In this document: positions 27,591-36,813 of the stretch, one piece after another
How the letters are laid out: every line of letters begins with the position of its first letter
How positions within the stretch are numbered: position 1 is the stretch's first letter
Origin: Nocardia abscessus
GTDB taxonomy: Bacteria; Actinomycetota; Actinomycetes; Mycobacteriales; Mycobacteriaceae
Length of the DNA stretch: 64,000 bases
Direction of reading: 5' to 3'
Assembly (NCBI RefSeq): GCF_015477775.1
Contig: NZ_JADLQO010000001.1
Location: 496,001-560,000, forward strand
Position numbers and translations under genes: made by a program
Notes under the pieces: generated by a model
Told to the model about the DNA's origin: nothing
Database searches by the model: none
The model's input: only the letters and a program-made list of their open reading frames with translations

Positions 27591-29270
27591 TCACGGTTCC
27601 GGAGTCGCCAGCGCCTGCAGCATCCTGGCCGCCATCCGCGCCGTCGCGTCCTTGCTGTCCACGTCGTTGATGTGGATCGCGAAGACCAGATCGCCCATCG
27701 ACCCGATCAGCCACCCGTCCGGGCCCGCCGTCGCGGCGAACGCGTCGACGTCCCGATAGCGACGCACGCTCGCCAGTTCCGGCGCGTTCGTGGCGTCGCG
27801 CAGCATGCCGCGCAACCGGTCGGCGGTCTGCGGTGGCAGCGGGTCGAGCTTGGCATCGGTGGCGCTCGGGCGTCCGGCTTCGATCATCGGCGGCGGCACC
27901 GCACCACGCACGATCGTCGCCGCGGCGATGGCCATGCCGAACGGGCTGGCCAGCACGGCGTCCGAGCCACCGCCCTGGAGTACCTGCTCGGCGCTACGCC
28001 CCGCGGTGGCCAGGCGGCCCGTCACCTCGTCCAGCCCGGGCACCTTGAAGTCGATGCCGACGCCGAGCGCGGTCGCCGCCTCGGTCACGTCCTGCACGGA
28101 GACGTCCTGCGGAGCCTTGCCTTTCGCCGACGCCGCGACGGCGCGGAACAGCTCCATGTTGCCGCCCACCGGATACAGGCCGGTGAACGCCACCGAGCCG
28201 TGCTCGCTGGCCTGGCTGTTCTGCGCGACCGCGACCACCGCTCCGCTGGACGGCTGGATCGCCACGATGGAGGCCTGCGTGGCCACGCTGACCACCGCGT
28301 CCTCGGCGGCACGCTGTAAGCGCTGGTCCATCGTGCCCGCGATGTCCGGTCCCGGCGGCCCCTGCTGACCGGCGAGCTGGGTGATGAATCGCCCGTCCTG
28401 CTCGAACAGCTGGACGCCCCATCCGGAATGCGCCTCCTGGCTCTCCTGCTGCACCTTGCGCAGCGCGTCCAGCATCGGCGACCAGACCCGGCGGTCGGCG
28501 GAGATCAGTCGCGGTTGCTTCTCCATCACCACACCGGGAATCGGCGCCATCCGCGGTTCCAGGATCGCGAAGTCGCCCTCGCGCAGATTCACCGCGACGA
28601 TCGGCTTGCCCTGCGAGGTGGCCAGCTGCTGCATCAACGCGGGCCCGGTGATCAGCGGCGCGACCGGTTCGATGGCCTTGGCCAGCGCGTCGGTCGACGC
28701 GACCGGGTCCGGCATTTTGGTGGGATCGAGCTTGACGACGTTGATCACCTGCTCGGTCATCAACGGCCCACCGGCGATGTCGTTGACTCGTGGCGCGGGC
28801 GTCGGGTACGTGCGGGCCAGCCGCACCGTCCGGTTGTGCGCGAGCTGCGGCATCACGACCGCGGGCTCCCAGGAGATCCGCCAGCCGATGGCCAGCTTGC
28901 GCACATTGCCCTGCACGCTGTAGTTCCAGTTCTTCCGCTCGCCGAAGCTCCACTCGACGTCCATGCTGAAGATCGCCGACTGCGCGTCCAGACCGATGAA
29001 CTGGGTCTTGCGGTAGTCGACCTTGCCGCTCTGCAGGCCACTGAACATTTGCTTGAGGGTTGCCGAGGCCGCAGTGGGGTACGACGTCAGGTCTGCCGCC
29101 TTTGTGTAGTCCTGATCGTCGAGCAGATCCGTGAAGCGCTCTACCACCGCTTCGGCTTCATTCTGCTTCTCGTGTATCCCGCACGACCCGATCCCGAGCG
29201 CGAGCGCCGCCACCCCCATGAGTGCCATTGCGCCGCGAACACGAAAGCGGCGGGATCCCCACACGTCCAT
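27591..29270 (-). CDS. Penicillin-binding-protein-like lipoprotein lacking catalytic motifs
   Basis: A 559-residue exported protein with a lipobox ending at Cys30 (ALGIGSC). An NTF2-like MecA_N domain (about residues 35-150), a PBP dimerisation-like region and a C-terminal transpeptidase fold (about 320-555) follow. The position of the catalytic SxxK reads YPVGGNMELF (about 366-375), so both Ser and Lys are missing. The KTG region near residues 520-530 is also absent (AATAGPDGWLIG). It cannot be a normal transpeptidase and may act as a scaffold or beta-lactam sensor. ATG 29270 is preferred over GTG 29279. A dyad lies just upstream. Confidence 0.82.
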   Translation of the reverse strand: MDVWGSRRFRVRGAMALMGVAALALGIGSCGIHEKQNEAEAVVERFTDLLDDQDYTKAADLTSYPTAASATLKQMFSGLQSGKVDYRKTQFIGLDAQSAIFSMDVEWSFGERKNWNYSVQGNVRKLAIGWRISWEPAVVMPQLAHNRTVRLARTYPTPAPRVNDIAGGPLMTEQVINVVKLDPTKMPDPVASTDALAKAIEPVAPLITGPALMQQLATSQGKPIVAVNLREGDFAILEPRMAPIPGVVMEKQPRLISADRRVWSPMLDALRKVQQESQEAHSGWGVQLFEQDGRFITQLAGQQGPPGPDIAGTMDQRLQRAAEDAVVSVATQASIVAIQPSSGAVVAVAQNSQASEHGSVAFTGLYPVGGNMELFRAVAASAKGKAPQDVSVQDVTEAATALGVGIDFKVPGLDEVTGRLATAGRSAEQVLQGGGSDAVLASPFGMAIAAATIVRGAVPPPMIEAGRPSATDAKLDPLPPQTADRLRGMLRDATNAPELASVRRYRDVDAFAATAGPDGWLIGSMGDLVFAIHINDVDSKDATARMAARMLQALATPEP

Positions 29271-29288
29271 GTCGCCCACTCTTCACTC

Positions 29289-29306
29289 TTGTCACTCCAG
29301 TAACAA
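29289..29306. promoter_or_regulatory. TTGTCAC-N4-GTAACAA dyad upstream of the PBP-like lipoprotein
   Basis: TTGTCACTCCAGTAACAA is a near-perfect inverted repeat lying 19-36 bp upstream of the ATG of the divergently read lipoprotein gene. The same two arms with the same spacer length occur at 52825-52842 before a lysozyme gene. A shared envelope regulator is likely; MtrA is one possibility, since MtrA sites contain GTNAC repeats. Confidence 0.5.
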
Positions 29307-29645
29307 GACCACCGTACCCGAAAAAGACCAGACCGCGATGCCTCCGTAGCGAGGACGTTACCCATGCTCAGCATCCCAATTGTGCCCCGGGATCTCGCAT
29401 CTCGGGTGGCCTTTCATGATCATCGTCCAGCCGGTCGGCGGCAACCGGCGCCGCTACCGTACCGGCCTTCACGAAAAGTCGCGCGGTTACCACCGCAGTC
29501 GACGTTTCGAATCAATAAATACCCCGAAGCGTGCGGATCGAAGCAATCGGACCCCTGTTCGCACACAGCGGAACCGGCGTACCGGGTTGCGACGTAATCT
29601 TGTAATCAATGAAAGCAACGCACCACAGTAAGTAGGTGACCCATC
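29307..29645. other. Intergenic region without recognisable gene
   Basis: About 340 bp between the divergent lipoprotein gene and the 199-residue hypothetical gene. It is less GC-rich than its surroundings, especially at 29500-29640, which fits promoter DNA. I see no convincing reading frame, RNA gene or repeat. Confidence 0.5.
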
Positions 29646-30245
29646 ATGAGAAACGCACACCGCGGCGGCCGGGGTTTCGGGCGCACAGGCGGCTGGCAGC
29701 AGGCCGACCTGCCGGACCCCTCGGACGTGCCCGACTGGTTCGCCGGAAGATTGCCAAATGACTGGTTCACCGGTCCGCCGGTGATCGAGATCGACCGGGA
29801 CGAAATCGTCGTCATCGGCGAGCTGCCGATCCCGCAACCGGAGAAGCAGGCCACCGACGACGCCGAGGCCCCGACCGACGAAGTGCCACGCGCGACCAAG
29901 GAGGGCGCGGTGGCCCGGTTCCGCGAGTCCACCCGGGCCGCCCGGATGCAGATCGCGAACGAAGCGCAGCACCGCTACCGGCGCAATGTGGCCTGGGGCG
30001 TCTCCGTGGACGGGGAACGGATCCTGTTCACCCACCTGGCCGTCCCCGTCATGACCCGCCTGCGCCAGCCGGAACGCAAGGTCCTCGACACCTTGGTCGA
30101 CGCCGGCGTGGCCCGTTCCCGCGCCGACGCGCTGGCCTGGACCGTGAAGCTGGCGGGCAAGCACGCGGAGACGTGGCTGGAGGAATTGCGCGAAGCCATG
30201 CGCAAGGTCGACGACCTGCGCTCGGAAGGTCCGCAGGGACTGTAG
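29646..30245 (+). CDS. Conserved actinobacterial hypothetical protein
   Basis: A 199-residue soluble protein. The N-terminal 45 residues are Gly/Asp/Pro-rich ([15 protein letters not shown]), followed by a beta segment ([16 protein letters not shown]), an acidic linker and a helical C-terminal domain (about 90-195). The latter includes [34 protein letters not shown]. That helical part resembles DNA-binding or RHH-adjacent domains of mycobacterial hypothetical proteins, but no function is established. AGTAGGTGA lies upstream of the ATG. Confidence 0.72.
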   Translation: MRNAHRGGRGFGRTGGWQQADLPDPSDVPDWFAGRLPNDWFTGPPVIEIDRDEIVVIGELPIPQPEKQATDDAEAPTDEVPRATKEGAVARFRESTRAARMQIANEAQHRYRRNVAWGVSVDGERILFTHLAVPVMTRLRQPERKVLDTLVDAGVARSRADALAWTVKLAGKHAETWLEELREAMRKVDDLRSEGPQGL

Positions 30246-30297
30246 GCCGGTCGGGCCCGGTCGAGGCGGCGCGGTACGGCGCGGTATCTTGCCGTGC

Positions 30298-30753
30298 ATG
30301 GCTGTGACCGCGGACGCGACGCCGGGCCCGATCCTGGTTCTGAACGGCCCGAACCTCAACATGCTCGGCACCCGGCAACCGGAGGTGTACGGGTCGGCCA
30401 CCCTGGACGACGTCGTGGAGTTGTGCGAGCAGACCGCGGCGAGGTTCGACCGGGAGATCGTCGCCTTCCAGTCCAATTCCGAGGGCGCGCTGATCGATCG
30501 CATCCATCGAGCGCGCGGCGCCGAGTCGGGCATCGTCATCAATCCCGGCGGCCTCACCCACACCTCGGTGGCGCTACGGGACGCGCTGGTGATCCCGGAA
30601 CTTCCCATCGTGGAGGTGCACATCAGCAACGTGCACGCCCGCGAGGAGTTCCGGCACCACTCCTACATCTCTCCGATCGCGACCGCGGTGGTCGCGGGAA
30701 TGGGCATCCAGGGTTACGCCGCCGCCGTCGAATTCCTGGCCCGCTCGGCCTGA
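30298..30753 (+). CDS. aroQ: 3-dehydroquinate dehydratase, type II
   Basis: A 151-residue enzyme that dehydrates 3-dehydroquinate in the shikimate pathway. The type II signature [17 protein letters not shown] holds the catalytic Arg and Tyr, and the [15 protein letters not shown] segment holds the conserved His. Length is normal. The ATG at 30298 is used, since the in-frame TTG upstream adds only three residues. It is convergent with the flavin/F420 reductase gene, two bases away. Confidence 0.96.
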   Translation: MAVTADATPGPILVLNGPNLNMLGTRQPEVYGSATLDDVVELCEQTAARFDREIVAFQSNSEGALIDRIHRARGAESGIVINPGGLTHTSVALRDALVIPELPIVEVHISNVHAREEFRHHSYISPIATAVVAGMGIQGYAAAVEFLARSA

Positions 30754-30755
30754 GT

Positions 30756-31202
30756 TCACCGCAGCTGGAAGACCGGAAACCCCGGCGCGATGGCGGCGAG
30801 TTCCTCGTCGGTGGCGTCCTTGGTCACGCCCTCGAAGAATCTGCCGACCTCCCAGCCCCATTTCTGCAGGTAGAGGCGCAGCAGCGGCACCTTGTCGGCA
30901 TCGGCCACCTCGGTGGCGGTGAACGTCTCGACCTTGCGCCCGAGCCGCAACTCGCCCCCGCCCGCCGCGCGGAGGTTGCGCACCCACTGCGTGTGCCCAC
31001 GCGGCGCGACGAGGAAGCGCTCACCGTCTTCCCGCACCATCAGGTTGACCATCGTCGTGCGCCACTCCCCGCTCTTGCGCCCGCGCACCGCCAGCAGTCG
31101 TGACCCCATCACACTGATGCCCAGCTTGGGCAGCAGATTGGCGATCCGGTTGAAGATCGGGTCGAATCCGGCGGGGCCGATGTAGCGGGTGCTGAGGTCC
31201 AT
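30756..31202 (-). CDS. Deazaflavin(F420)-dependent nitroreductase-family protein
   Basis: A 148-residue protein of the DDN-like split-barrel family. Typical features are LAVRGRKSGEWRTTMVNLMV (about 37-56), ERFLVAPRGHTQWVRNLRAAGGGEL and the C-terminal FPVFQL. These enzymes reduce quinones or nitro compounds with F420H2. The upstream region carries palindromes that could bind a TetR-type repressor, though no tetR gene is adjacent. Confidence 0.88.
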   Translation of the reverse strand: MDLSTRYIGPAGFDPIFNRIANLLPKLGISVMGSRLLAVRGRKSGEWRTTMVNLMVREDGERFLVAPRGHTQWVRNLRAAGGGELRLGRKVETFTATEVADADKVPLLRLYLQKWGWEVGRFFEGVTKDATDEELAAIAPGFPVFQLR

Positions 31203-31216
31203 GACAACTCCTTTGT

Positions 31217-31281
31217 GAGCACTGCTCTCTTTGGAGAGAAGTGTTCCACGGAGTGTGCGATGAAGTCAAGAGCAGTGCTCT
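31217..31281. promoter_or_regulatory. Two related palindromes upstream of the F420-type reductase
   Basis: An imperfect 30-bp dyad (GAGCACTGCTCTC then GAGAGAAGTGTTC, 31217-31246) and a perfect 13-bp palindrome (AGAGCAGTGCTCT, 31269-31281) share the core GAGCACTGCTC. They begin 15 bp upstream of the start codon, a position expected for a repressor. TetR-type control is inferred. Confidence 0.45.
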
Positions 31282-31368
31282 CTGAAACCGACCTCGCGAA
31301 GGCGGTGAGTTCCGCACTTGCGTGCGAGGAACCGACCGGCTTTGCGAGGTCGGACTGCCGGGATCGGA

Positions 31369-32244
31369 TCAGGGGTTGCGAAGGAGGGCGTAGGTGGAAA
31401 CGGGGGTTCCGGCCTCCTCGCTGGCGGCGATGGCTTTACGCCAGAGCGCCTGGGCGGCGTGCGAGAGGACGGCGTCGACGCCGACTTCTTCACTCGCGTC
31501 GATGACGTGCTGCGCGCCCGCGTCCATCATCTTCAGGCTGGCCAGCGAAGCCCAGCCGCCGTTCTGGTTGGCGACCGAGAACTCCTCCATGAAGTAGGGG
31601 AAGGCCGCGGCCGAGCGGATCGCGAACGGGACGAACGCGGCGATGTCGTGACCTGCGCGGTCGATCATCGCGGTGGCCTGGTCGAAGGCGAGCAACCAGG
31701 GATGGAAGATGGTCAGCAGCCCCTGGTAGAAGACCTGCGCCAAACCGTCGTCCGCGCCGAGGTATTCCTGCGGGCTCAACGGCCGCAGCAGCTCGGCGTG
31801 CGCGTCGAAGACCTCGCGAGGACCGCTGTAGAAGATGTAGGACGCCGGGTGCACGATATTGTCCCCCGCCGACATGACGCCGCCGGAAAGGAACTGCGCG
31901 CCGTGCGAGCGAACCCACTGCGCACCCTTGCGCGCCTTCTCCGGCGAATCGGAGGACAGGTTCGCGATCACCTTGCCCTTCAGGTGGCCGGTGGCCTGGC
32001 CGAGCACGTCGTACATGGCCGCGTAGTGGGTGAGGCTGAGCACGGTGACCTCGTTGGCGTCGAGCGCGTCGGCGACGGTCGCGGCGCGCCGGGCGCCGAG
32101 TTCGACCATGGCGTCGACCTTTTCGGGGCTGCGGTTCCACACCGTCACCTCGACGCCGGCGTCCAGGAAGGCTCGGACCATCGCCTGACCCATCGGCCCC
32201 AGGCCGACGACGGAGACAGCACGGGCGGTGGTCTGCTCGGACAT
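31369..32244 (-). CDS. Imine-reductase-like NAD(P)-binding oxidoreductase
   Basis: A 291-residue member of the 6-phosphogluconate dehydrogenase / beta-hydroxyacid dehydrogenase fold. The N-terminal Rossmann motif VVGLGPMGQAMVRAF and VTVWNRSPEK (Arg suggests NADPH) are clear. The conserved GGVMSAGDNIVHPAS segment and the long interdomain helix fit the imine reductase branch, and the usual catalytic Lys of hydroxyacid dehydrogenases is not seen. ATG 32244 is chosen to place the Rossmann motif near the N-terminus. It diverges from an HxlR regulator that probably controls it. Confidence 0.85.
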   Translation of the reverse strand: MSEQTTARAVSVVGLGPMGQAMVRAFLDAGVEVTVWNRSPEKVDAMVELGARRAATVADALDANEVTVLSLTHYAAMYDVLGQATGHLKGKVIANLSSDSPEKARKGAQWVRSHGAQFLSGGVMSAGDNIVHPASYIFYSGPREVFDAHAELLRPLSPQEYLGADDGLAQVFYQGLLTIFHPWLLAFDQATAMIDRAGHDIAAFVPFAIRSAAAFPYFMEEFSVANQNGGWASLASLKMMDAGAQHVIDASEEVGVDAVLSHAAQALWRKAIAASEEAGTPVSTYALLRNP

Positions 32245-32348
32245 GATGGGTCCCTTCGGTTCTCGTTCGATATTTGTGTCGGCGCCGGAATCCATCGTCG
32301 TTCTCGCAGGTAGAGTCGGGAAGACCGAACGTCGAGGTGCGGTTGCTT

Positions 32349-32370
32349 ACCTCGAGGTTCGAAACGAGGT
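32349..32370. promoter_or_regulatory. Candidate HxlR operator
   Basis: ACCTCG and CGAGGT form a 6-bp inverted repeat with a 10-nt spacer in the gap between the imine-reductase-like gene and the hxlR gene. HxlR regulators typically bind short dyads in their own divergent promoter regions. Confidence 0.35.
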
Positions 32371-32388
32371 CAAAGGAGCGCGGTGGGC

Positions 32389-32739
32389 ATGAACGGTGAC
32401 GCGGATCACGATGTATGTGGCATGACGGTCGCTATCGATGTCGTCGGCGGCAAGTGGAAGATGCACCTGATGTGGGTGCTCGGCACCGGCCCCCAGCGCT
32501 TCGGGCAGATCCGCAGGCTGCTCGACGGAGTCAGCGAGAAGGTTCTCGCCGAGAACCTGCGCCAGCTGGAGTCCAGCGGCGTGGTGCACCGCGAGGTCTA
32601 TCCCGAGGTCCCGCCCCGGGTCGAGTACTCGCTCACGCCGCTCGGCAAGGAGCTGGCGGTGGCGCTGCGCCCGCTCGAGGAATGGGGCGATCGGCACCGG
32701 CACGAACTGGCCGCGAACCTCTTGGCGTCGGCGAGCTAA
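32389..32739 (+). CDS. HxlR-family winged-helix regulator
   Basis: A 116-residue regulator. The family start CGMTVAIDVVGGKWKMHLMWVL, then RRLLDGVSEKVLAENLRQLE (recognition helix) and HREVYPEVPPRVEYSLTPLGKEL are all present. ATG 32389 is used; a GTG six bases upstream is closer to the AAGGAG site and may be the true start. It diverges from the imine-reductase-like gene, and its end overlaps the glycerate kinase gene by four bases tail to tail. Confidence 0.92.
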   Translation: MNGDADHDVCGMTVAIDVVGGKWKMHLMWVLGTGPQRFGQIRRLLDGVSEKVLAENLRQLESSGVVHREVYPEVPPRVEYSLTPLGKELAVALRPLEEWGDRHRHELAANLLASAS

Positions 32740-33860
32740 TCCACCCACTCGGCGGCGATTCGCACGCCCACCCGCTCGAGCAGCGCCGCCGCCTCCGCCA
32801 TCGAGCGTTCCGGGTCGGGTTCCAGCTCGGCGAGCGCATAGCAGTCCGCGAAGCCCGCGGCCCGGATCTCGTCGGGCACGAGCAACGTGCGGCCCGCCAC
32901 GGCGACCACGGGCACGTCCGCCTTGCGAGCCGCCGCGCATACGCCGATCGGCGCCTTGCCGTGCAGGCTCTGCCGATCGAGTGAACCTTCACCGGTGACC
33001 ACGAGGGTGGCGTCGGCGAGCAGGGTGGGGAAATCGAGCAATTCGATTACCACCTCGATGCCGCTGCGCACCTGCGCGCCCAGCGCGGCGAGCGCGCCGA
33101 ACCCGGTACCGCCCGCCGCGCCCGCGCCGGGGTACCGCGCGAACTCGGGGCCGACGAGTTCCGCCCAGGTCGCGAGCGCGGATTCGAGGACGCCGACTTC
33201 GGCGGGCCCCGCGCCCTTCTGCGGCGCGTACACCGCCGCCGCTCCGGTCGGCCCGAGCAGCGGATTGTCGACATCGCAGGCCAGCGTGAACCTCGTACCG
33301 GCGACAGCTGGGTGCAGTGCCGAACGGTCCAGTCGCGCGGCACGGGACAGAACCACTCCGCCGCGCGGCAGCTCCTGTCCCTCGGCATCCGAAATACCGA
33401 CGCCGAGTGCCTGCAACATGCCCGCGCCCCCGTCGGTGGAGGCGCTGCCACCCAGACCGAGCACGATCTCGGTGGCCCCGTGGTCCATCGCGTGCGCCAG
33501 CACGACCCCGAGCCCGAACGTGCTCGCGTGCAATGGATCGAGCCGCCCCTCCGGCAGGATCGCCAATCCGACGACGACGGCCAGTTCGACGACCGCGGTC
33601 GCACCGTGCCGGGCATACGACGTGCGGCGCGGCACGCCGGTCGGTCCAGGAGCCGTCAGCTCCACGCGCGTCCAACCGGCCGCGACGAACGCCTCGACCG
33701 TGCCGTCCCCACCATCGGCGACCGGCACCTGCCGGATCTCCGCATCCGGTGCGCTCCGCCGCAATCCCGCCGCCAGAGCCGCCGCCACTTCCGGCGCGGC
33801 GAGCGACCCCTTGAACTTGTCCGGAGCGAGGATCACTCGCGCAGTGGATGCCCGCGTCAT
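32736..33860 (-). CDS. glxK: Glycerate kinase (GK-I type)
   Basis: A 374-residue enzyme that phosphorylates D-glycerate. Family features are ILAPDKFKGSLAAPEVA at the N-terminus, VADGGDGTVEAF, GLGGSASTDGGAGMLQALG (about 125-143) and VTGEGSLDRQSLHGKAP (about 285-301). ATG 33860 gives the usual N-terminus; an upstream frame extension looks non-coding. It could use glycerate freed by the glucosylglycerate hydrolase encoded at 51460-52797. The symbol is given by family; garK is also used. Confidence 0.94.
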   Translation of the reverse strand: MTRASTARVILAPDKFKGSLAAPEVAAALAAGLRRSAPDAEIRQVPVADGGDGTVEAFVAAGWTRVELTAPGPTGVPRRTSYARHGATAVVELAVVVGLAILPEGRLDPLHASTFGLGVVLAHAMDHGATEIVLGLGGSASTDGGAGMLQALGVGISDAEGQELPRGGVVLSRAARLDRSALHPAVAGTRFTLACDVDNPLLGPTGAAAVYAPQKGAGPAEVGVLESALATWAELVGPEFARYPGAGAAGGTGFGALAALGAQVRSGIEVVIELLDFPTLLADATLVVTGEGSLDRQSLHGKAPIGVCAAARKADVPVVAVAGRTLLVPDEIRAAGFADCYALAELEPDPERSMAEAAALLERVGVRIAAEWVD

Positions 33861-33990
33861 CCCCACATTGTCGGCCGTGACCGGACCCGCCGCACCACGA
33901 CACATCCGCCACGAGCTGCCCTCATGCAAGCCGCTGGCCTCCGGCGACCGCGGAATCCACACCCAGCCTCAGGAGGAGGGCCCAGTCCGC

Positions 33991-35577
33991 TCAGCTCGCG
34001 GGCAGTGGAGCCTGGGCGGCCTGGGTGATCGCGACCTTTCCGGTCCGCAGGTAGGTGACCACGGCCTCGTCCACCGCCGGGTTGCCGCGACCGAACGTAC
34101 CGTGGTCGCCGCCCTCGACGACGACCAGCGCGCCGCCCAGCACCGCGGCCATGGCGGGACCGCCCTCGTACTTGGTCAGCGCGTCGTGGCGGCTCTGTAG
34201 AACCAACGGCGGCGTGCGCAGCCCGACGCCGGTGATCGGCACCGGCTTCGTCACGGGTTTCCACGACCCGCACGCCATTCCGGAGCGCACCAGATCGGCC
34301 CGCGCGTCCATGGCGTTGCCGCCGGAGGCGATGGTGCCGACCGCGGCGCCGAGCAGCTCCGGCCTTCCCGCCACGGCGTTCTCGTTGCAGGTGATGGCGC
34401 TGAATACGAAGCGGCCAGTGGGATCGGTCGAGGTCGCGCCCTCGATGGCCCGCAGGCGCTGCACGTTCGCCGGATCGGCCGCGGCGTCGGCCATCGCACG
34501 GGCGAAGGTGGGCCAGAACGTGCGGGTGTAGGTGGCCACGGTGGTCGCGCCGAGCAACGGCACCTGCGCGGAGACGCCGCCGCTCACCAAGGTGCGCAAC
34601 AGGTTCTGCACTTTACCGAGTTGCTCGACGCTGCCGGTGTAGCCGTCCCGCGCGATCTCGGCCAGCGGCTCGGGCAGCGCGCCGGGCAGGTCGGCGAGGC
34701 TGGCGGGCGGTGGGGTCAGGTTGGCGTACCAGCCGCCACCCTGGGCGGCCGCCAGCCGGACCCAGTTGCGATAGACCTGCAGGGCGGTGTCGCCGAGGTG
34801 GTATTCGTCGTCGTGTTCGGCGATCCAGGCGAACAGATCGTCCAAGCGCTGTTTGCCCGCGGCCTGCTGCTGGGCGAATTCCTCGGTCCACACCCAGTCC
34901 GGGTTGACGTTGGAGTCCAGGATCATTCGGTCCACCCGGTCGCCGAACAGCGCCGCGTACACCGCGCCGAGGTAGGTGCCGTAGGACGTGCCGAGGTAGC
35001 CGATCCGCTCCAGACCGAGCGCGGCGCGCACCGCGTCGAGGTCGCGCGCGGTGTTCTCGGTGGTGATGGTGTCCAGGTAGCCGGGCTGCGCCGCGTCACA
35101 GGCCTTCTTGATCTCGTCGCGGTTTCCGCCGCCCAGCGAGACCTGTTGGCCCTCCTGGTTCTTCGTGCTCCCGCATGCCAGCGGCGTCGCCCAGCGCAAT
35201 CCACGCGGCTGGACGGCGATGCGGTCGTAATGCTCGGCGAGCGCCGCGGGGAACACCTCCACCCGGCGCGCCCAGAAGTCCAGAGCGTCCGCACCGGGGC
35301 CGCCGGGGTTGGCGAACAGGACACCCTCCCGCTCGCCCGTCGCCGCGATCCGGCTGACGGTCAGCTCGATCTCGGCGCCGTTCGGGTCGGCGTAGTTCAT
35401 GGGCACGCTGACGACGGCGCACTGCACGCCCCGATCGGCGGGCACGGCGCCCTCGGGACACTTACCGAAGACGACTCCCGGCGCGGCCTCCGCGACGCCG
35501 GTGACGATCGATCCCCCGAGCAGGCCGACGGCGACGACGGTGGCCGCGACCCGCGAAACCCGCAGTGTCCTCATCAT
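33991..35577 (-). CDS. Exported TAP-family alpha/beta hydrolase (tripeptidyl aminopeptidase type)
   Basis: A 528-residue secreted hydrolase. A signal peptide covers about residues 1-32 (VAATVVAVGLLGGSIVTGVAEAAPG). The oxyanion region GVLFANPGGPG and nucleophile elbow GYLGTSYGTYLGAVY (Ser198) are typical of proline-iminopeptidase-like exported peptidases. The C-terminal TAP-like domain supplies Asp (LVLQSRHDALTKYEGG) and His (VEGGDHGTFGRGNP). The first of two tandem ATGs is used, with GGGGAGG eight bases upstream. It probably trims N-terminal peptides outside the cell. Confidence 0.9.
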   Translation of the reverse strand: MMRTLRVSRVAATVVAVGLLGGSIVTGVAEAAPGVVFGKCPEGAVPADRGVQCAVVSVPMNYADPNGAEIELTVSRIAATGEREGVLFANPGGPGADALDFWARRVEVFPAALAEHYDRIAVQPRGLRWATPLACGSTKNQEGQQVSLGGGNRDEIKKACDAAQPGYLDTITTENTARDLDAVRAALGLERIGYLGTSYGTYLGAVYAALFGDRVDRMILDSNVNPDWVWTEEFAQQQAAGKQRLDDLFAWIAEHDDEYHLGDTALQVYRNWVRLAAAQGGGWYANLTPPPASLADLPGALPEPLAEIARDGYTGSVEQLGKVQNLLRTLVSGGVSAQVPLLGATTVATYTRTFWPTFARAMADAAADPANVQRLRAIEGATSTDPTGRFVFSAITCNENAVAGRPELLGAAVGTIASGGNAMDARADLVRSGMACGSWKPVTKPVPITGVGLRTPPLVLQSRHDALTKYEGGPAMAAVLGGALVVVEGGDHGTFGRGNPAVDEAVVTYLRTGKVAITQAAQAPLPAS

Positions 35578-35735
35578 GTTCCGTACCTCCCCGAGCCTGC
35601 CCACTCGCGCGCGACGACGGACCCGACCAAGAGCATTCTGCGCAGGCCCGCCGGGACAGACAAGTCGGTGGCGGGATTCCGCCCCGACCGGAGTGGGATT
35701 TACCGGGACAACGGCGCACAGAGTAGCGTCGAGTC

Positions 35736-36047
35736 ATGTCGACCGAGGTCAGCAACAACACCGCCCTGGAACGCTTCGAGATCTACGTCGACGGTGCGAT
35801 CGCCGGCTACGCCGAATACCAGGACACGGCCTCCGAGCGCGCGTTCGTACACACCGAGATCTACCCCCGGTACGAGGGCCAGGGCTATGCGCGGCTCCTG
35901 GTGGAGACCGCACTCAACAGCACTCGCGACGACAAGCTCGGCGCGCTGCCCATGTGCCGGACGGTCCATCACTTCATCGAGACCCGCCCCGAATACCTCG
36001 AGATGGTGCCGCACTGGGCGCGCGACCGGCTGAACCTGCCGCAGTAG
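35736..36047 (+). CDS. Small GNAT-type N-acetyltransferase (YjdJ-like)
   Basis: A 103-residue protein of the short GNAT_acetyltr_2-like group. It carries AGYAEYQDTASERAFVHTEIYPRYEGQGYARLLVETAL, split here by the acetyl-CoA binding turn RYEGQGYA, and ends in HHFIETRPEYLEMV. Such proteins acetylate small substrates and often act in stress or repair of metabolites; the substrate is unknown. Convergent with the acyltransferase gene. Confidence 0.85.
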   Translation: MSTEVSNNTALERFEIYVDGAIAGYAEYQDTASERAFVHTEIYPRYEGQGYARLLVETALNSTRDDKLGALPMCRTVHHFIETRPEYLEMVPHWARDRLNLPQ

Positions 36048-36051
36048 CCGT

Positions 36052-36813
36052 TCAGTACGCCGCGACGGCGCCGTCGAGCGCTTTCTGCAGATCGGTGCGC
36101 ACCAGCCGGGCGATGTCGCCGGGCCGGGGCGGCAGCTCGAGCACGGGAACACCGAAGTGGAAACTGGCCCCCTTCGCCTCCTCTTTCGTCGGCTGCACCG
36201 TCGGGTCCGTCCGCGGTCCGTAACTCAGCGCCATGGAGACCAACACGGGCTCGGCGCCGAGCTTCATCGCGCGGAACGCGATGTGCCCGATACCGCTGCC
36301 CACCGTCTGCACGCGGGCCGGGTCCACGTCGTTGCAGGTGCCCTCGGGGAAGACCGCGATGCCGTCGCCGCGAGCCATCCGCTCCGCGCAGACGTCCATC
36401 ATGCGCTGGCCCGCGGCGTTCACCGCGCGGATGCCGTGGTCCTTGCCACGGAACACCGGGATGCCGCCCATCATGTCGATCTTGCGCCGCTGGTCGGGGT
36501 CGACGAACAGTTCGTCCTTGGCCAGCACGCGCACCCGGCCGATCACCCGCCGTAGTCCGCTGCGCCACGCCGCCGCGGCCACGGTGTAGGGATCGCTCTC
36601 GGAGAGATGGTTGATCGCGAGCAGCAGCGGCCTGCCCTGCGCGACCACCGCGCGGAGCGCTTCGCGGGCGCCATCGGCGTAGGTGACGCGCGGGTGGTAG
36701 CGGCGGCCGAGAATGGCGTAAGCCCCCCATGCCTTCAGGCGGTTCTGGCGATGATCGCGGTAGAAGTCGTACACGGTGTCGCTGTTCTCGAGGCGCACCT
36801 CGGGCGGTTCCAT
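36052..36813 (-). CDS. 1-acyl-glycerol-3-phosphate acyltransferase-like protein
   Basis: A 253-residue PlsC-type acyltransferase. Motif I is NHLSESD with His69 and Asp74 (HX4D), and motif III is FPEGT at 155-159. There is no obvious membrane segment, so it may be peripheral. It should transfer an acyl group to lysophosphatidic acid or a related acceptor. The ATG at 36813 is the first with good downstream coding; longer upstream frames look non-coding. Confidence 0.88.
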   Translation of the reverse strand: MEPPEVRLENSDTVYDFYRDHRQNRLKAWGAYAILGRRYHPRVTYADGAREALRAVVAQGRPLLLAINHLSESDPYTVAAAAWRSGLRRVIGRVRVLAKDELFVDPDQRRKIDMMGGIPVFRGKDHGIRAVNAAGQRMMDVCAERMARGDGIAVFPEGTCNDVDPARVQTVGSGIGHIAFRAMKLGAEPVLVSMALSYGPRTDPTVQPTKEEAKGASFHFGVPVLELPPRPGDIARLVRTDLQKALDGAVAAY

